This document shows, piece by piece, positions 9,107 to 17,563 of a stretch of DNA of 64,000 nt (the first letter of the stretch is position 1; each line of letters begins with the position of its first letter). The stretch spans positions 1,612,001-1,676,000 of the forward strand of contig CAWDNZ010000004.1 of NCBI GenBank assembly GCA_963803845.1, read 5' to 3'. Below the pieces are notes generated by a model. The model did no database searches. It saw only the letters and a list, made by a program, of their open reading frames with translations, and was not told where the DNA came from. Source of the DNA: JABDIY01 sp963803845 (GTDB lineage: Bacteria; Actinomycetota; Acidimicrobiia; Acidimicrobiales; SZUA-35). The translations under genes were made by a program, and so were the position numbers.

Positions 9107-9469
9107 CTACTCCCCAAGGCCCGCAGAGTTGATGACTTCACGTGTGTACCGGGTAACGGCAGCGAGCTGCGCTTCGCTGAGCCGTTTCCCGTAGGCGGGC
9201 ATCTGCCCGCTTCCGTTGACAACGAGTTCGAGCTGATCGGAAGCATTGGGATAGGCCGTCAGAACGCTCCCCTCGCTCAGCTGGGTGCCCCGACCGCCTT
9301 CGCCCTGGACACCATGACAGCTGGCGCATTGGCTTGCGTACACCTGTTGCCCTTCAACTAGCTCGGCGTCATCGCTCGGTGCTGCGATGGGGCTGGTGTT
9401 GATGCACCCGGCCGAGATGAATGCGACGGACGCCACCACCACGGTCCTAGCGACCTTCAAAGACTGCAT
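9107..9469 (-). CDS. Lipoprotein c-type cytochrome
   Basis: From ATG 9469 the protein has 120 residues. A hydrophobic leader ends in the lipobox FISAGC (Cys22), so it should be a lipid-anchored extracellular protein. The haem c motif CASCH lies at 48-52, and GSGQMPAYG near the middle supplies a likely Met axial ligand. It is a small single-haem cytochrome (cytochrome CBB3/c6 type) that could pass electrons to a terminal oxidase. A longer in-frame start at 9550 would destroy the signal peptide. The start overlaps the end of the enoyl-CoA hydratase gene by 23 bases, so it is probably co-transcribed with it. Confidence 0.88.
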   Translation of the reverse strand: MQSLKVARTVVVASVAFISAGCINTSPIAAPSDDAELVEGQQVYASQCASCHGVQGEGGRGTQLSEGSVLTAYPNASDQLELVVNGSGQMPAYGKRLSEAQLAAVTRYTREVINSAGLGE

Positions 9470-10229
9470 CCCGTTTCTCGAAGAACGCGACGGTGGCTTC
9501 GCGATTGTCTTTGCTGGAGAGATTGATGGCCTGAGCCGCTGCTTCAACATCGAGTGCTTCCTCCATGCTCAGTCCCATTGACTTGTTGAGCATCGCTTTG
9601 GTTTGGGTCAACGCCAATGGTGGACCGGCCACGAGGCGTCGCGCCCAGTCTTGGACTGTGACATCCAGCTCTTCATGGGGTACCACCCGGTTCACCAATC
9701 CCATCGCGGCGGCTTCGTCGGCGCTGATGATGTCGCCAAAGAATGCCAGTTCTTTTGCGCGGTGAAGGCCGATCAGACGCGGCAGCAGCCAGGCGCCGCC
9801 AAAGTCCAGCGATAGGGCCCGCTTGGGGAAGATCTCGGTGAATCGGGCGCGATCGGAAGCGACGATCAGGTCGCAGCCGAGAGCCAGGTTGCAACCGGCA
9901 CCTGCGGCCACTCCGTTGACTCGAGCGATCGTTGGCATCGGGAGCTCATGGAGAGCGAGGGCAACGTCCTTGGTGCGGCGCATGGCGTGCAGCGGGTGGG
10001 TGGGAGAGTCATCGGCGGCCTGGAAGCTGGACACGTCGGCCCCGGAACAAAACCCGTCGCCCGCTCCGGTGATCACCACGACACGAACCGTCTGATCGCC
10101 TCGTAGTTCGCGGAACGTCTCGAGCAGGCCGGTCCACATGGCCGGGGTGATGGCGTTCTTCTTGGCTGGCTGGTTGAGGGTGATGGTGACGACGGCTTCA
10201 TCTCGCTCAACGATGAGGTTCTCAGGCAC
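9447..10229 (-). CDS. Enoyl-CoA hydratase/isomerase family protein
   Basis: A 260-residue crotonase-fold protein of normal family length. It shows GFCSGADVSSF and NGVAAGAGCNLALGCD, the two oxyanion-hole segments. At the usual second catalytic Glu position the sequence reads SLDFGGAW, so Asp is present there as in PaaG-like members. It could act in fatty acid or aromatic acid degradation. The GTG start at 10229 has a TACGGT box exactly six bases upstream, indicating a leaderless transcript. Confidence 0.92.
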   Translation of the reverse strand: MPENLIVERDEAVVTITLNQPAKKNAITPAMWTGLLETFRELRGDQTVRVVVITGAGDGFCSGADVSSFQAADDSPTHPLHAMRRTKDVALALHELPMPTIARVNGVAAGAGCNLALGCDLIVASDRARFTEIFPKRALSLDFGGAWLLPRLIGLHRAKELAFFGDIISADEAAAMGLVNRVVPHEELDVTVQDWARRLVAGPPLALTQTKAMLNKSMGLSMEEALDVEAAAQAINLSSKDNREATVAFFEKRDAVFEGR

Positions 10230-10235
10230 GGCTCA

Positions 10236-10241
10236 ACCGTA
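10236..10241 (-). promoter_or_regulatory. Leaderless -10 box, enoyl-CoA hydratase gene
   Basis: TACGGT on the minus strand, six bases from GTG 10229. The same hexamer precedes the genes starting at 37056 and 52962. Confidence 0.55.
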
Positions 10242-10349
10242 TCGTCTGCCCAAACCTCCTTGGGTTGGTTACGTGTCCGTACGGAGCGAGACTGAATAGC
10301 GGTGCTGAGGCGCCGGCGTTCAACGGCCGAGGAGAGAAAGGAAACTGCG

Positions 10350-10460
10350 ATGGGCTTCAATCCGAACAGGCAGCACCGGCGCAGCAATTTCGATTACGTC
10401 TACGTCGCGGTCGGTTCGGCGGCGGTGGTGGCGTTGATCGTGTGGGCTTTCTTCGGCTGA
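10350..10460 (+). CDS. Small single-pass membrane protein, 36 residues
   Basis: ATG 10350 follows a strong purine-rich ribosome site (GGAGAGAAAGGA) and opens a 36-codon frame. The product has a basic N-terminus (MGFNPNRQHRRSN), then YVYVAVGSAAVVALIVWAFFG, one membrane helix ending at the stop. Its stop TGA shares a base with the ATG of the following zinc-protein gene, which argues it is really translated. Function unknown; it is well below the usual annotation size cut-off. Confidence 0.72.
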   Translation: MGFNPNRQHRRSNFDYVYVAVGSAAVVALIVWAFFG

Positions 10461-10765
10461 TGCCCAAGCGAAACAGGAAGCGGGCCCCAGCGCCCGAGAA
10501 GCCCAAGCGGACCAAAGCTGGCCCCAAGAGCACCGGCAAGCCCAAGCTGAAGGGCCACCGAACGCTTCTGGATCCTTCCGTAGCCCCTGACACCGTTGCT
10601 AGATTTGTTCAGCCCTACGAGGCCACCAAGGTCTATGTGTGCCCCGGATGTGGACGAGACATTCCGGTTGGTCAGCATCATGTGGTTGCGGTCCCCGAGA
10701 GCGCTCCGGATCTGCGCCGCCATTGGCACAAGGGATGCTGGGCGGTTATCAACCTCGGCGATTGA
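10460..10765 (+). CDS. Conserved actinobacterial zinc-binding protein
   Basis: From ATG 10460 the product is 101 residues. The first 40 are very basic (KRNRKRAPAPEKPKR and onward). The second half has YVCPGCGRDIPVGQHHVV and then RRHWHKGCW: a CxxC pair with His and Cys residues suited to bind one zinc ion. Similar proteins are widespread in Actinomycetota, often annotated as ATP/GTP-binding without real support. The start overlaps the stop of the 36-residue membrane protein (TGATG). Confidence 0.8.
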   Translation: MPKRNRKRAPAPEKPKRTKAGPKSTGKPKLKGHRTLLDPSVAPDTVARFVQPYEATKVYVCPGCGRDIPVGQHHVVAVPESAPDLRRHWHKGCWAVINLGD

Positions 10766-10941
10766 CTGCTGGAGAAATTCATCCCTTTGCGTTGTTAAGA
10801 GTAATCGAAGGGAGTAGTTTGTCGACTGTCGCACTTTAGGCACTCAGGCTTCGGGCTGTACTTGCGTGATGGGGTCTTGAGGCCCAACGCCAAAACATTG
10901 GACGGGCGCATGAGCGCCATGTGAGCAGAAGAGGTCCGGCG

Positions 10942-12459
10942 ATGTTGGCCACTGTCCATTCAGCGATTGTCGATGGGGTTGACGGTGTACCGGTTCGGGT
11001 GGAGGTGGACGTACGCGATGGGCTGCCCGCCTATTCGGTAGTGGGAATGCCCGATGCCGCTTGTCGGGAGTCTCGAGACCGCGTGCGGGCGGCGTTCGGC
11101 AACAGCGGTCTGCGCTGGCCCCAGCGGCGCATCACGGTCAATCTGGCCCCGAGCCACATACGTAAGCAGGGTGCCGGCCTCGATCTCGCCATCGCCGTGG
11201 CTGTGCTGGTGGCAGACAAGCAGATCCCCGCCGATGCCATCGCAGACCTTGGTATGGCGGGGGAGTTGGGGTTGGATGGCAGTGTCCGTCCGGTGCCGGG
11301 CATGATCATCATCGCCACCGCCTGCCGTGGTCGTGAGTTCCTCGCCCCCGCCGCCAATCGGGCCGAGGTGGCGCGGGTCAGACCCGGTGAGATCCGCGTT
11401 GTGGTTTCGCTCGGCCAACTCGTCAGGGCATTGGTCGACAACGGGCCAACCCCGGCTCGCGCCGAGGTGGAGGCCGGGGATCTCACGGATCGCTCCTTAC
11501 TCGAATTTGCCGACGTGCGAGGTCAGGCGATCGCCCGTTACGCCGTAGAGGTGGCTGCCGCCGGTGGTCATCATCTGTTGTTGATCGGGCCGCCCGGTGC
11601 AGGCAAGACGATGCTGGCGTCACGCTTGTGTTCGCTGCTCCCGGATCTGGACGACCGCGACGCCCTTGTTGCAACCAGGATCCATTCCGCAGCCGGACTG
11701 CCCCTGCCTCTTGGAGGCCTCGTGCGGTCCCCGCCGTTTCGTGCTCCGCATCATTCCGCATCCACCGCGGCGCTGATCGGTGGCGGCGGTGCATCGCTTC
11801 GACCTGGCGAGATCTCCCTCTCTCACGGCGGCGTTCTGTTCCTCGACGAGCTGGGGGAGTTCAGCGCCGGAGTTCTGGATTCGCTCCGCCAGCCGATGGA
11901 GGAGGGCCGGATACGGGTCAGCCGACTGTCAGGTCCTCGGATCATGCCGGCTCGTTTCCAACTGGTGGCCGCCACCAACCCGTGTCCCTGCGGGTATGGC
12001 CGGATTCAAGGTGAGTGTTCGTGTGCAGCGCCGGCAATTTCGCGCTACCTCCGTCGCCTGTCCGGACCGTTGCTCGACCGATTCGACCTCCGCATCCAGG
12101 TGGAGCCACCGGATCCGCACCTGCTGCTGAGTTCGGGAAACGAGGAGACCACCGAGGCTGTGGCCAAGCGTGTCGAGGCCGTTCGAAGCTTGGCTCGGGG
12201 TCGCGGCATCGTTTCCAATGCTCTCACCTCGCCCGAGGCCATCGACTCAGTCGCTCCGATCACGGCAACCGGTCGCTCTCGCCTTCTGGAGTCGCTGGAG
12301 AAGGGGGAGTTGACCGGTCGGGGTGTGCATCGAATCCGCCTGGTCGCCCGGACCATGTCTGACCTCGAAGACGGACCCGTTGAGCTCACCGCTGACTACA
12401 TCGACCGCGCCCTCACAATGCGGAATCTCCCTCGAAACGTTGCGGAGCGAGCATCGTGA
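10942..12459 (+). CDS. comM: ComM/YifB family Mg-chelatase-like AAA+ ATPase
   Basis: A 505-residue protein with the ComM order: N-terminal ChlI-type domain (VEVDVRDGLPAYSVVGMPD), central AAA+ ATPase with Walker A GPPGAGKT near residue 216 and LFLDELGEF as Walker B, and a C-terminal Mg-chelatase region. ComM is a hexameric helicase that promotes branch migration during natural transformation. Start ATG 10942 (MLATVHSA) fits the family and has GAAGAGG eight bases upstream; the in-frame GTG at 10921 is less likely. Overlaps dprA by four bases, consistent with a shared role in DNA uptake. Confidence 0.93.
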   Translation: MLATVHSAIVDGVDGVPVRVEVDVRDGLPAYSVVGMPDAACRESRDRVRAAFGNSGLRWPQRRITVNLAPSHIRKQGAGLDLAIAVAVLVADKQIPADAIADLGMAGELGLDGSVRPVPGMIIIATACRGREFLAPAANRAEVARVRPGEIRVVVSLGQLVRALVDNGPTPARAEVEAGDLTDRSLLEFADVRGQAIARYAVEVAAAGGHHLLLIGPPGAGKTMLASRLCSLLPDLDDRDALVATRIHSAAGLPLPLGGLVRSPPFRAPHHSASTAALIGGGGASLRPGEISLSHGGVLFLDELGEFSAGVLDSLRQPMEEGRIRVSRLSGPRIMPARFQLVAATNPCPCGYGRIQGECSCAAPAISRYLRRLSGPLLDRFDLRIQVEPPDPHLLLSSGNEETTEAVAKRVEAVRSLARGRGIVSNALTSPEAIDSVAPITATGRSRLLESLEKGELTGRGVHRIRLVARTMSDLEDGPVELTADYIDRALTMRNLPRNVAERAS

Positions 12460-13682
12460 ACGGCACCAGCCCGCTGCACACCCTCACCCACAGCACCTCG
12501 TCGTTACAAGCAACCCTCCGGCTGGTTTCGCTCACGAACCTCGGGGTGAGCAGAACTCGTTGGCTGTTGGGAACCCACCCTCCGGAGCTCGTGGTGGAGA
12601 GTCTCCTTCGGGGCAGGCTGCCGCCGGATCAGCCTCCGCCACCGCTGGTCGAAGTGCGCCAGTCGATGGTGGACAAATGGCGCCAGGGTCTGTTGGCTCA
12701 GGACGTCGATCAAATCGTGAGGGCAAACCGGGGAGCGTCACTGCTCGACGCCGGCCACGACCGCTGGCCCTTCGCCCTCGATCCAGACCCACCCGTGCTC
12801 CTGTTCGTGGCTGGCGATCCCGAGCTCCTGGTTTCGGGTCGTCGGGTGGCCGTGGTGGGTACTCGCCGTTGCAGTGCGGTCGGTCGTTCCGTCGCTCGCG
12901 AAATTGGCTGGACGCTGGCCGACGCTGGGGTCAACGTGGTGAGCGGCTTGGCGCTCGGGATCGACGCTGCCGCCCATCAGGGGGCCGGTCGAATCACCAC
13001 CGGCGCAGCTCGGATCGGTGTGGTGGCCAGCGGGCTGAACATGGCCTACCCCAAACGCAACACCGCACTTTGGGATGAAGTGGCCCGGAGCGGTGTGCTT
13101 ATCAGCGAAACCCCCATGGGTGAACGGGCGACGCGCTGGCGATTCCCAGCTCGGAATCGGTTGATCGCGGGTCTCTCCGAACTGGTGGTGGTTGTTGAAA
13201 GTCACGCCACGGGTGGCGCGCTGATCACGGTCGACGAAGCGGCCGCCCGAGGCATCGATGTGGCAGTCGTGCCGGGTTCGGTCAACAGTCCGGCGTGCGA
13301 TGGCAGCAATGAGCTGCTCATGGATGGCGCGGCACCGGTTCGGAACGGCCGCGATATCTGCCAGCTGCTGGGCCTCGAGACCCCCATGGCCGCAGCCGTG
13401 ACCGAGGATGGGCAGCAGGCGCTGACTCCGGCCGCCGTGATCACCGAGTCCGTGAAACGACCACCGGGGAGTTCCGGTGGTCGGGACGCTCCGGAACAGC
13501 CCATGGAACAGGCCCTTCTCACAGAGGTGGCCGGCGGTCCGTTACACATGGATGCCCTGGGCATCGCCCTGGAACTACCGGTTCCCCAACTATTGGCGTT
13601 AGTGGCAAAGCTACGACGGGAGGGCCGAATCTTGATTGAAGGGTCGATGATCGGCCCGGCCGACCGCGAGGGGTACAATTGA
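12456..13682 (+). CDS. dprA: DNA-processing protein DprA
   Basis: A 408-residue DprA/Smf protein. The Rossmann-like core is clear: VAVVGTRRCSAVG, VVSGLALGIDAAAH, the phosphate-binding stretch WRFPARNRLIAGLS, and ESHATGGALITV. A C-terminal winged-helix-like segment (MDALGIALELPVPQLLALVAKL) follows. DprA loads RecA on incoming single-stranded DNA. GTG 12456 overlaps the comM stop. With comM it suggests a capacity for transformation, although no comEC or pilus genes lie in the window. Confidence 0.95.
   Translation: MNGTSPLHTLTHSTSSLQATLRLVSLTNLGVSRTRWLLGTHPPELVVESLLRGRLPPDQPPPPLVEVRQSMVDKWRQGLLAQDVDQIVRANRGASLLDAGHDRWPFALDPDPPVLLFVAGDPELLVSGRRVAVVGTRRCSAVGRSVAREIGWTLADAGVNVVSGLALGIDAAAHQGAGRITTGAARIGVVASGLNMAYPKRNTALWDEVARSGVLISETPMGERATRWRFPARNRLIAGLSELVVVVESHATGGALITVDEAAARGIDVAVVPGSVNSPACDGSNELLMDGAAPVRNGRDICQLLGLETPMAAAVTEDGQQALTPAAVITESVKRPPGSSGGRDAPEQPMEQALLTEVAGGPLHMDALGIALELPVPQLLALVAKLRREGRILIEGSMIGPADREGYN
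13674..13679 (+). promoter_or_regulatory. Candidate -10 box of whiG
   Basis: TACAAT, a good match to TANNNT, lies nine bases before GTG 13689 and inside the last codons of dprA. It supports both a separate promoter and the far-upstream start of whiG. Confidence 0.45.
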
Positions 13683-13688
13683 CCTCCT

Positions 13689-14693
13689 GTGACTCTAGGT
13701 GTGCGGGCCCGATACCTCCAAGCGCTGGGATTTCAGCCGATAGACGAGGTGGAGATCGATCTCACCGACGACATCGACTTGACCATCGGTCAGGCCCTCA
13801 AAGAAAAATCTGCTCTCAATCCTCACGAGGTGTGGTTAAGTGCCGACGGAGCGTGGGTACGAAGGACCGACGCATATGCGGACACAAACACCTTGGCGGG
13901 ACACGTGGGCGAGACAGCACAAATAGACAACCCAACTCAAGCAGAGGAGGTGTGGTCCAGATACAAGAAGGACGCGAACCAGGCCGATCGAGATCGGCTC
14001 ATCGTCTTCTACTCACCGTTGGTGAAGTATGTGGCCGGTCGCGTTGCGGCCGGGCTCCCTCAGAACGTGGACCAAGCCGATCTGGTGAGTTACGGAATGT
14101 TCGGGTTGATCGATGCCATCACCAAGTTCGATCCCGAACGGGGCTTCAAGTTCGAGACGTATGCGATCTCGCGCATCAAGGGCGCCGTTTTGGACGAGCT
14201 GCGCTCGATCGACTGGGTCCCGCGTTCGGTGCGGGCCAAGGCCAAGTCGGTCGAACGGGCCATGGCCAAGCTCGAATCCAAACATCATCGAGCCCCCACC
14301 GACGAGGAGATCGCCGACGAGCTAGATCTCTCCAGTTCCCAACTCACCACGCTGTACAATCAGATCTCGTCACTCGGCATGGTCGCTCTCGACGAGATGT
14401 TGAGTTTCGGCAGCGGCGAGTCGATGACACTGGGCGACACCCTGGCCGACCGTCGTGACGGGCCGGGCGGACAGTTCGAGCGAATTGAACTGCGGCAGAT
14501 GCTCGCAGAGGCGATCAACCGCATGGGTGAGCGGGAGAAGATTGTGCTCACCCTTTATTACTACGAGAGCCTCACCCTCGCGGAGATCGGCAGCGTTCTG
14601 GGAGTCACAGAATCCCGCGTCTGCCAGATCCACACCAAGGCTGTTCTGCATCTGCGTAGCCGCCTTGCGGCCCAGGAGCGCGAAGCGGTCTGA
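13689..14693 (+). CDS. whiG: WhiG/FliA-type RNA polymerase sigma factor
   Basis: A 334-residue sigma-28-type factor. Region 2 begins near residue 105 (YSPLVKYVAGRVAAGLP, then FDPERGFKFETYAISRIKGA) and region 4 spans about 278-325 (REKIVLTLYYYESLTLAEIG, then VTESRVCQIHTK). Streptomyces WhiG is about 280 residues and controls aerial hyphae sporulation; here an extra segment of about 75 residues precedes the usual N-terminus, rich in Asp and Glu (EVEIDLTDDIDL). The TACAAT box before GTG 13689 favours the long form, but GTG 13905 is an alternative start giving the normal length. What this factor controls in a probably non-sporulating organism is not evident. Confidence 0.9.
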   Translation: MTLGVRARYLQALGFQPIDEVEIDLTDDIDLTIGQALKEKSALNPHEVWLSADGAWVRRTDAYADTNTLAGHVGETAQIDNPTQAEEVWSRYKKDANQADRDRLIVFYSPLVKYVAGRVAAGLPQNVDQADLVSYGMFGLIDAITKFDPERGFKFETYAISRIKGAVLDELRSIDWVPRSVRAKAKSVERAMAKLESKHHRAPTDEEIADELDLSSSQLTTLYNQISSLGMVALDEMLSFGSGESMTLGDTLADRRDGPGGQFERIELRQMLAEAINRMGEREKIVLTLYYYESLTLAEIGSVLGVTESRVCQIHTKAVLHLRSRLAAQEREAV

Positions 14694-16269
14694 CCACAAG
14701 CGGCGCCGGTGGTTCTTCTACCTAGTCGTCATTTTCACGTTCTTGGGAGCCTTACCGGCTAGCGCCGAAGAGGTGGTGTGGTTGGCGCCGGTGGATGCTG
14801 AGGTGGCCGACCCGTTTCGGGCGCCCAGCAATCCCTACGGTGCCGGCAACCGTGGGCTCGAGTACAGCCTGGAAGGGCCAACCGATATCCGGGCCGTTGA
14901 TGATGGTCAAGTGGTGTTTGCCGGATCGGTTGCTGGTGATCTCTTCGTAGTCATCGATCACGGAAATGGCCTTCGATCCACGCTGGCCTACCTCACGGGT
15001 ATCTCCGTGGTCCGGGGCCAACATGTGCGGGCCGGCGACCAGGTTGCCACGGCCTCCAATGGATTCCATCTAACCGCCCGCTTGGGCGAGGTCTATGTCG
15101 ACCCGGCGCTGCTGATCGGTGGTGCCGAAATTGGAGTAGCCCTCGTTGCCGGTCCCGCACCCGCCGGGGGCGCTCGGGGCCCGGAAAGAAACGTCGGCCA
15201 GCCCATCACCCGTGGCGTGTTTGATCCCCCACTTGCGGTCTTGGACTCGGCCATTCATCTCAGCCCAACCGTGATGGTCATCTCCGCCGCCGACGCAGCC
15301 CAGACCTGGTACCAACAGGACTGCACGCCTATGTCTGGGGGAGTGGGGACCGGGCCTTCTGGCGTGGTCGATTTGCGTCAGATTCAGGCGGTCCCGGACC
15401 GCATCCTTATCCAGGTGGCGGGACTGGGCAGTTCCAGCGACTCCGGCAGCATCGGCAAACTCGAACCGATCGCTCTGGGATACTCCGCCGACAATGTGGT
15501 GGGGTTCTCCTACAACGGTGGCTGTATTCCTCAACCATTTGGTATCGCCCCCGATGCGCTTGGGCCTGGAGCTCTTACCCATTCCCTTGGACCGAACGTC
15601 TACGAGGGATCCGACACCTTCACCGATGTTCAACGTTCCGCTCTACACCTCGCCGATCTGGTGGAGCGGGCGGCAGCCGAGCGGCCGGGTGCCAGCATCG
15701 ACCTGGTTGCACACAGCCTGGGCGGAGTGGTGACTCGCACTGCAATTGAGCTTCTCGATCAGCGGGGCAGGTCCGATCTGCTGGGAACCGTGATGACGAT
15801 CGGTTCCCCGCACCAGGGCGCCGATCTGGCAACTATCGGATCGGCGGCCGCCGGTGGACTGCCCACTGTCGATGCGTTTCTTCCCGATAACGGTGAGATT
15901 CGCCATGCACCTTCGGTCATTCAACTCTCCGAGGTGGGCACCCATAGCCTCGACCCGCCCGACCCGCCGCCGCCGGGCGTCAATGTGGTGGCCGTGGCCG
16001 GTGCCCTGGATCCGGTGGTCGCGGCCCCGGCGGCCATCTGGGATGCCGCTACCAACGTTCTTGTCCCCACCCCCAATCCCATTTCTGCTCATGGCGATCT
16101 TCCCGGAGTACCCGAGGTTCGGGAGGCGTTTCTCTTGGCCCGAAGCGGTTTCGCTCCCGCCTGCGTTGGCTTGGGAGAGGTCATCGTGAACGCCGCAGCC
16201 GGCGCGGTGACGGCGGCGGGGGAAGATCTGGTCACTGTGGCAGCAGGCATCGCCAACTGGCTTGGCTGA
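14665..16269 (+). CDS. Secreted fusion: degenerate LytM/M23-like domain plus lipase-type alpha/beta hydrolase
   Basis: The frame is read from about TTG 14665 (start uncertain; it overlaps the end of whiG) and gives about 534 residues. A basic signal peptide (KRRRWFFYLVVIFTFL, cleaved near ASAEE) is followed by a LytM-like fold: FRAPSNPYGAGNRGLEY, VVFAGSVAGDLFVVIDHGNG, then GFHLTARLG. The family zinc motif HRGxD is replaced by NRGLE, so His and Asp ligands are both altered and peptidase activity is doubtful. The second half is an alpha/beta hydrolase with ILIQVAGLG and the nucleophile elbow VAHSLGGVV, followed by IGSPHQGAD as in lipases of the PGAP1/LCAT type. Actinobacteria often carry a plain M23 gene between whiG and rpsB; the lipase fusion is the unusual part. 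Confidence 0.75.
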   Translation: MRPRSAKRSDHKRRRWFFYLVVIFTFLGALPASAEEVVWLAPVDAEVADPFRAPSNPYGAGNRGLEYSLEGPTDIRAVDDGQVVFAGSVAGDLFVVIDHGNGLRSTLAYLTGISVVRGQHVRAGDQVATASNGFHLTARLGEVYVDPALLIGGAEIGVALVAGPAPAGGARGPERNVGQPITRGVFDPPLAVLDSAIHLSPTVMVISAADAAQTWYQQDCTPMSGGVGTGPSGVVDLRQIQAVPDRILIQVAGLGSSSDSGSIGKLEPIALGYSADNVVGFSYNGGCIPQPFGIAPDALGPGALTHSLGPNVYEGSDTFTDVQRSALHLADLVERAAAERPGASIDLVAHSLGGVVTRTAIELLDQRGRSDLLGTVMTIGSPHQGADLATIGSAAAGGLPTVDAFLPDNGEIRHAPSVIQLSEVGTHSLDPPDPPPPGVNVVAVAGALDPVVAAPAAIWDAATNVLVPTPNPISAHGDLPGVPEVREAFLLARSGFAPACVGLGEVIVNAAAGAVTAAGEDLVTVAAGIANWLG

Positions 16270-16333
16270 GCCTTGTGCGCGTGACGACCGGCGGGCGTAT
16301 CAACCCGTGGGCGCAACGACCCGCGTCCGGCGC

Positions 16334-16339
16334 TAGCCT
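16334..16339 (+). promoter_or_regulatory. Candidate -10 box of rpsB operon
   Basis: TAGCCT in a CGCTAGCCT context, shared with the rplS upstream region. This leaves a leader of about 95 bases before rpsB. Confidence 0.35.
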
Positions 16340-16443
16340 AAGAACGCTTTCCAATCGGTAAGCATCACCACACCACACAGGCCGCTGCCTAATTCCACGG
16401 TCACCTTCGGGTGCTCGGCAGCGGGTGCAACCGGAGGAAGAAA

Positions 16444-17532
16444 ATGTCAGCAGTAGTAACCATGAGCCAGCTCCTGGAGTCCGGCGTCCATTTCGGTCAT
16501 CAAACCCGACGCTGGAACCCGAAGATGAAGCGGTTCATTCACGGCGAGCGTGGTGGCATCTACGTCATTGACCTCGTCCAGACCTTGTCTGGTATCGAAA
16601 AGGCCTACATCTACGTTCGCGACACTGTCGCCAATGGCGGTTCGGTCCTGTTCGTTGGTACCAAGAAGCAGGCCCAGGAGCCGATTCGTCGGCACGCTAA
16701 CAGTGTTGATATGCCGTTCGTCGATCAGCGCTGGTTGGGTGGAATGCTCACCAACTACAACACCATTTCCAAGCGGGTGGCGAAGCTCGTGGAATACGAG
16801 CGCATGCGCTCGGCGGGCGACTTCGAGCACATGCCCAAGAAGGAAGCGCTCCTCTACAGTCGTGAACTCGCCAAGCTGGACCGCAATATCGGCGGTATCA
16901 AGAACATGGTGAAGCTGCCGGACGTGGTGTTCATCATGGACACCATCAAGGAACACATCGCCGTGACCGAGGCCAACAAGTTGGGAATTCCGATCGTTGC
17001 GGTGGTCGACACCAACTGTGATCCGGACCTCATCACTTATCCGATCCCCGGGAACGACGATGCCATCCGCGCTACCGAACTCATGACCCGCGTCATCAGT
17101 GAGGCGATCTCCGAGGGCAAACTCATGGCCTCGTACCGCACCGGTGCCCCCACCGCTCCGACCGAGCGCAGCGATGAAGAGATCGCCCGCATCAACATGG
17201 AACAGGCCGAAGCCCGTCGGGCCGCAGCAGCAGAAGCTGCTGCCCGCGAGGCTCGACTAGCTGCCGCAGCTCCCGCTGCGCCTGTTCCTGATGCTGCGCC
17301 TGTTCCTGTTCCTGATGCTGCGCCTGCTGCCGATGCTGCGCCTGCTGCCGATGCTGCGCCTGCTGCAACCGCCGGTACGGCTGGAGAAGCGGCTCTGGGT
17401 GCCCATGCCGATGCGGCTCCCGCCGCGGACGATGCGCCAACGGGCGACGTCACCCCGGGCGGATCTGATGAGCCCAACCCCGATCCAGAAGAGGCCGGCG
17501 GCACCACCATTCACCCGCCTGCCGAAGCGTAG
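16444..17532 (+). CDS. rpsB: 30S ribosomal protein S2 with long Ala/Pro-rich tail
   Basis: Residues 1-235 are standard S2 (SQLLESGVHFGHQTRRWNPK, the WLGGMLTN segment, PIVAVVDTNCDPD). ATG 16444 has GGAGGAAG upstream; ATG 16411 is out of range of any ribosome site. The protein is 362 residues long because of a roughly 120-residue C-terminal extension made of Ala, Pro and Asp with DAAPAA repeats, encoded by an 18-base DNA repeat near 17285-17370, then an acidic end. Actinobacterial S2 often has a short charged tail, but this one is long. First gene of the rpsB-tsf-pyrH-frr-cdsA cluster. Confidence 0.97.
   Translation: MSAVVTMSQLLESGVHFGHQTRRWNPKMKRFIHGERGGIYVIDLVQTLSGIEKAYIYVRDTVANGGSVLFVGTKKQAQEPIRRHANSVDMPFVDQRWLGGMLTNYNTISKRVAKLVEYERMRSAGDFEHMPKKEALLYSRELAKLDRNIGGIKNMVKLPDVVFIMDTIKEHIAVTEANKLGIPIVAVVDTNCDPDLITYPIPGNDDAIRATELMTRVISEAISEGKLMASYRTGAPTAPTERSDEEIARINMEQAEARRAAAAEAAAREARLAAAAPAAPVPDAAPVPVPDAAPAADAAPAADAAPAATAGTAGEAALGAHADAAPAADDAPTGDVTPGGSDEPNPDPEEAGGTTIHPPAEA
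17280..17370 (+). repeat. 18-base in-frame tandem repeat in rpsB tail
   Basis: Imperfect copies of GATGCTGCGCCTGCTGCC, each adding six residues (DAAPAA), at least three in a row with a variant copy (CCTGTTCCT) before them. Multiples of three keep the S2 frame open, so copy number could vary between strains. Confidence 0.75.
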
Positions 17533-17563
17533 TCAAGCCCCATCACCACGAGGAAATCGCAAA

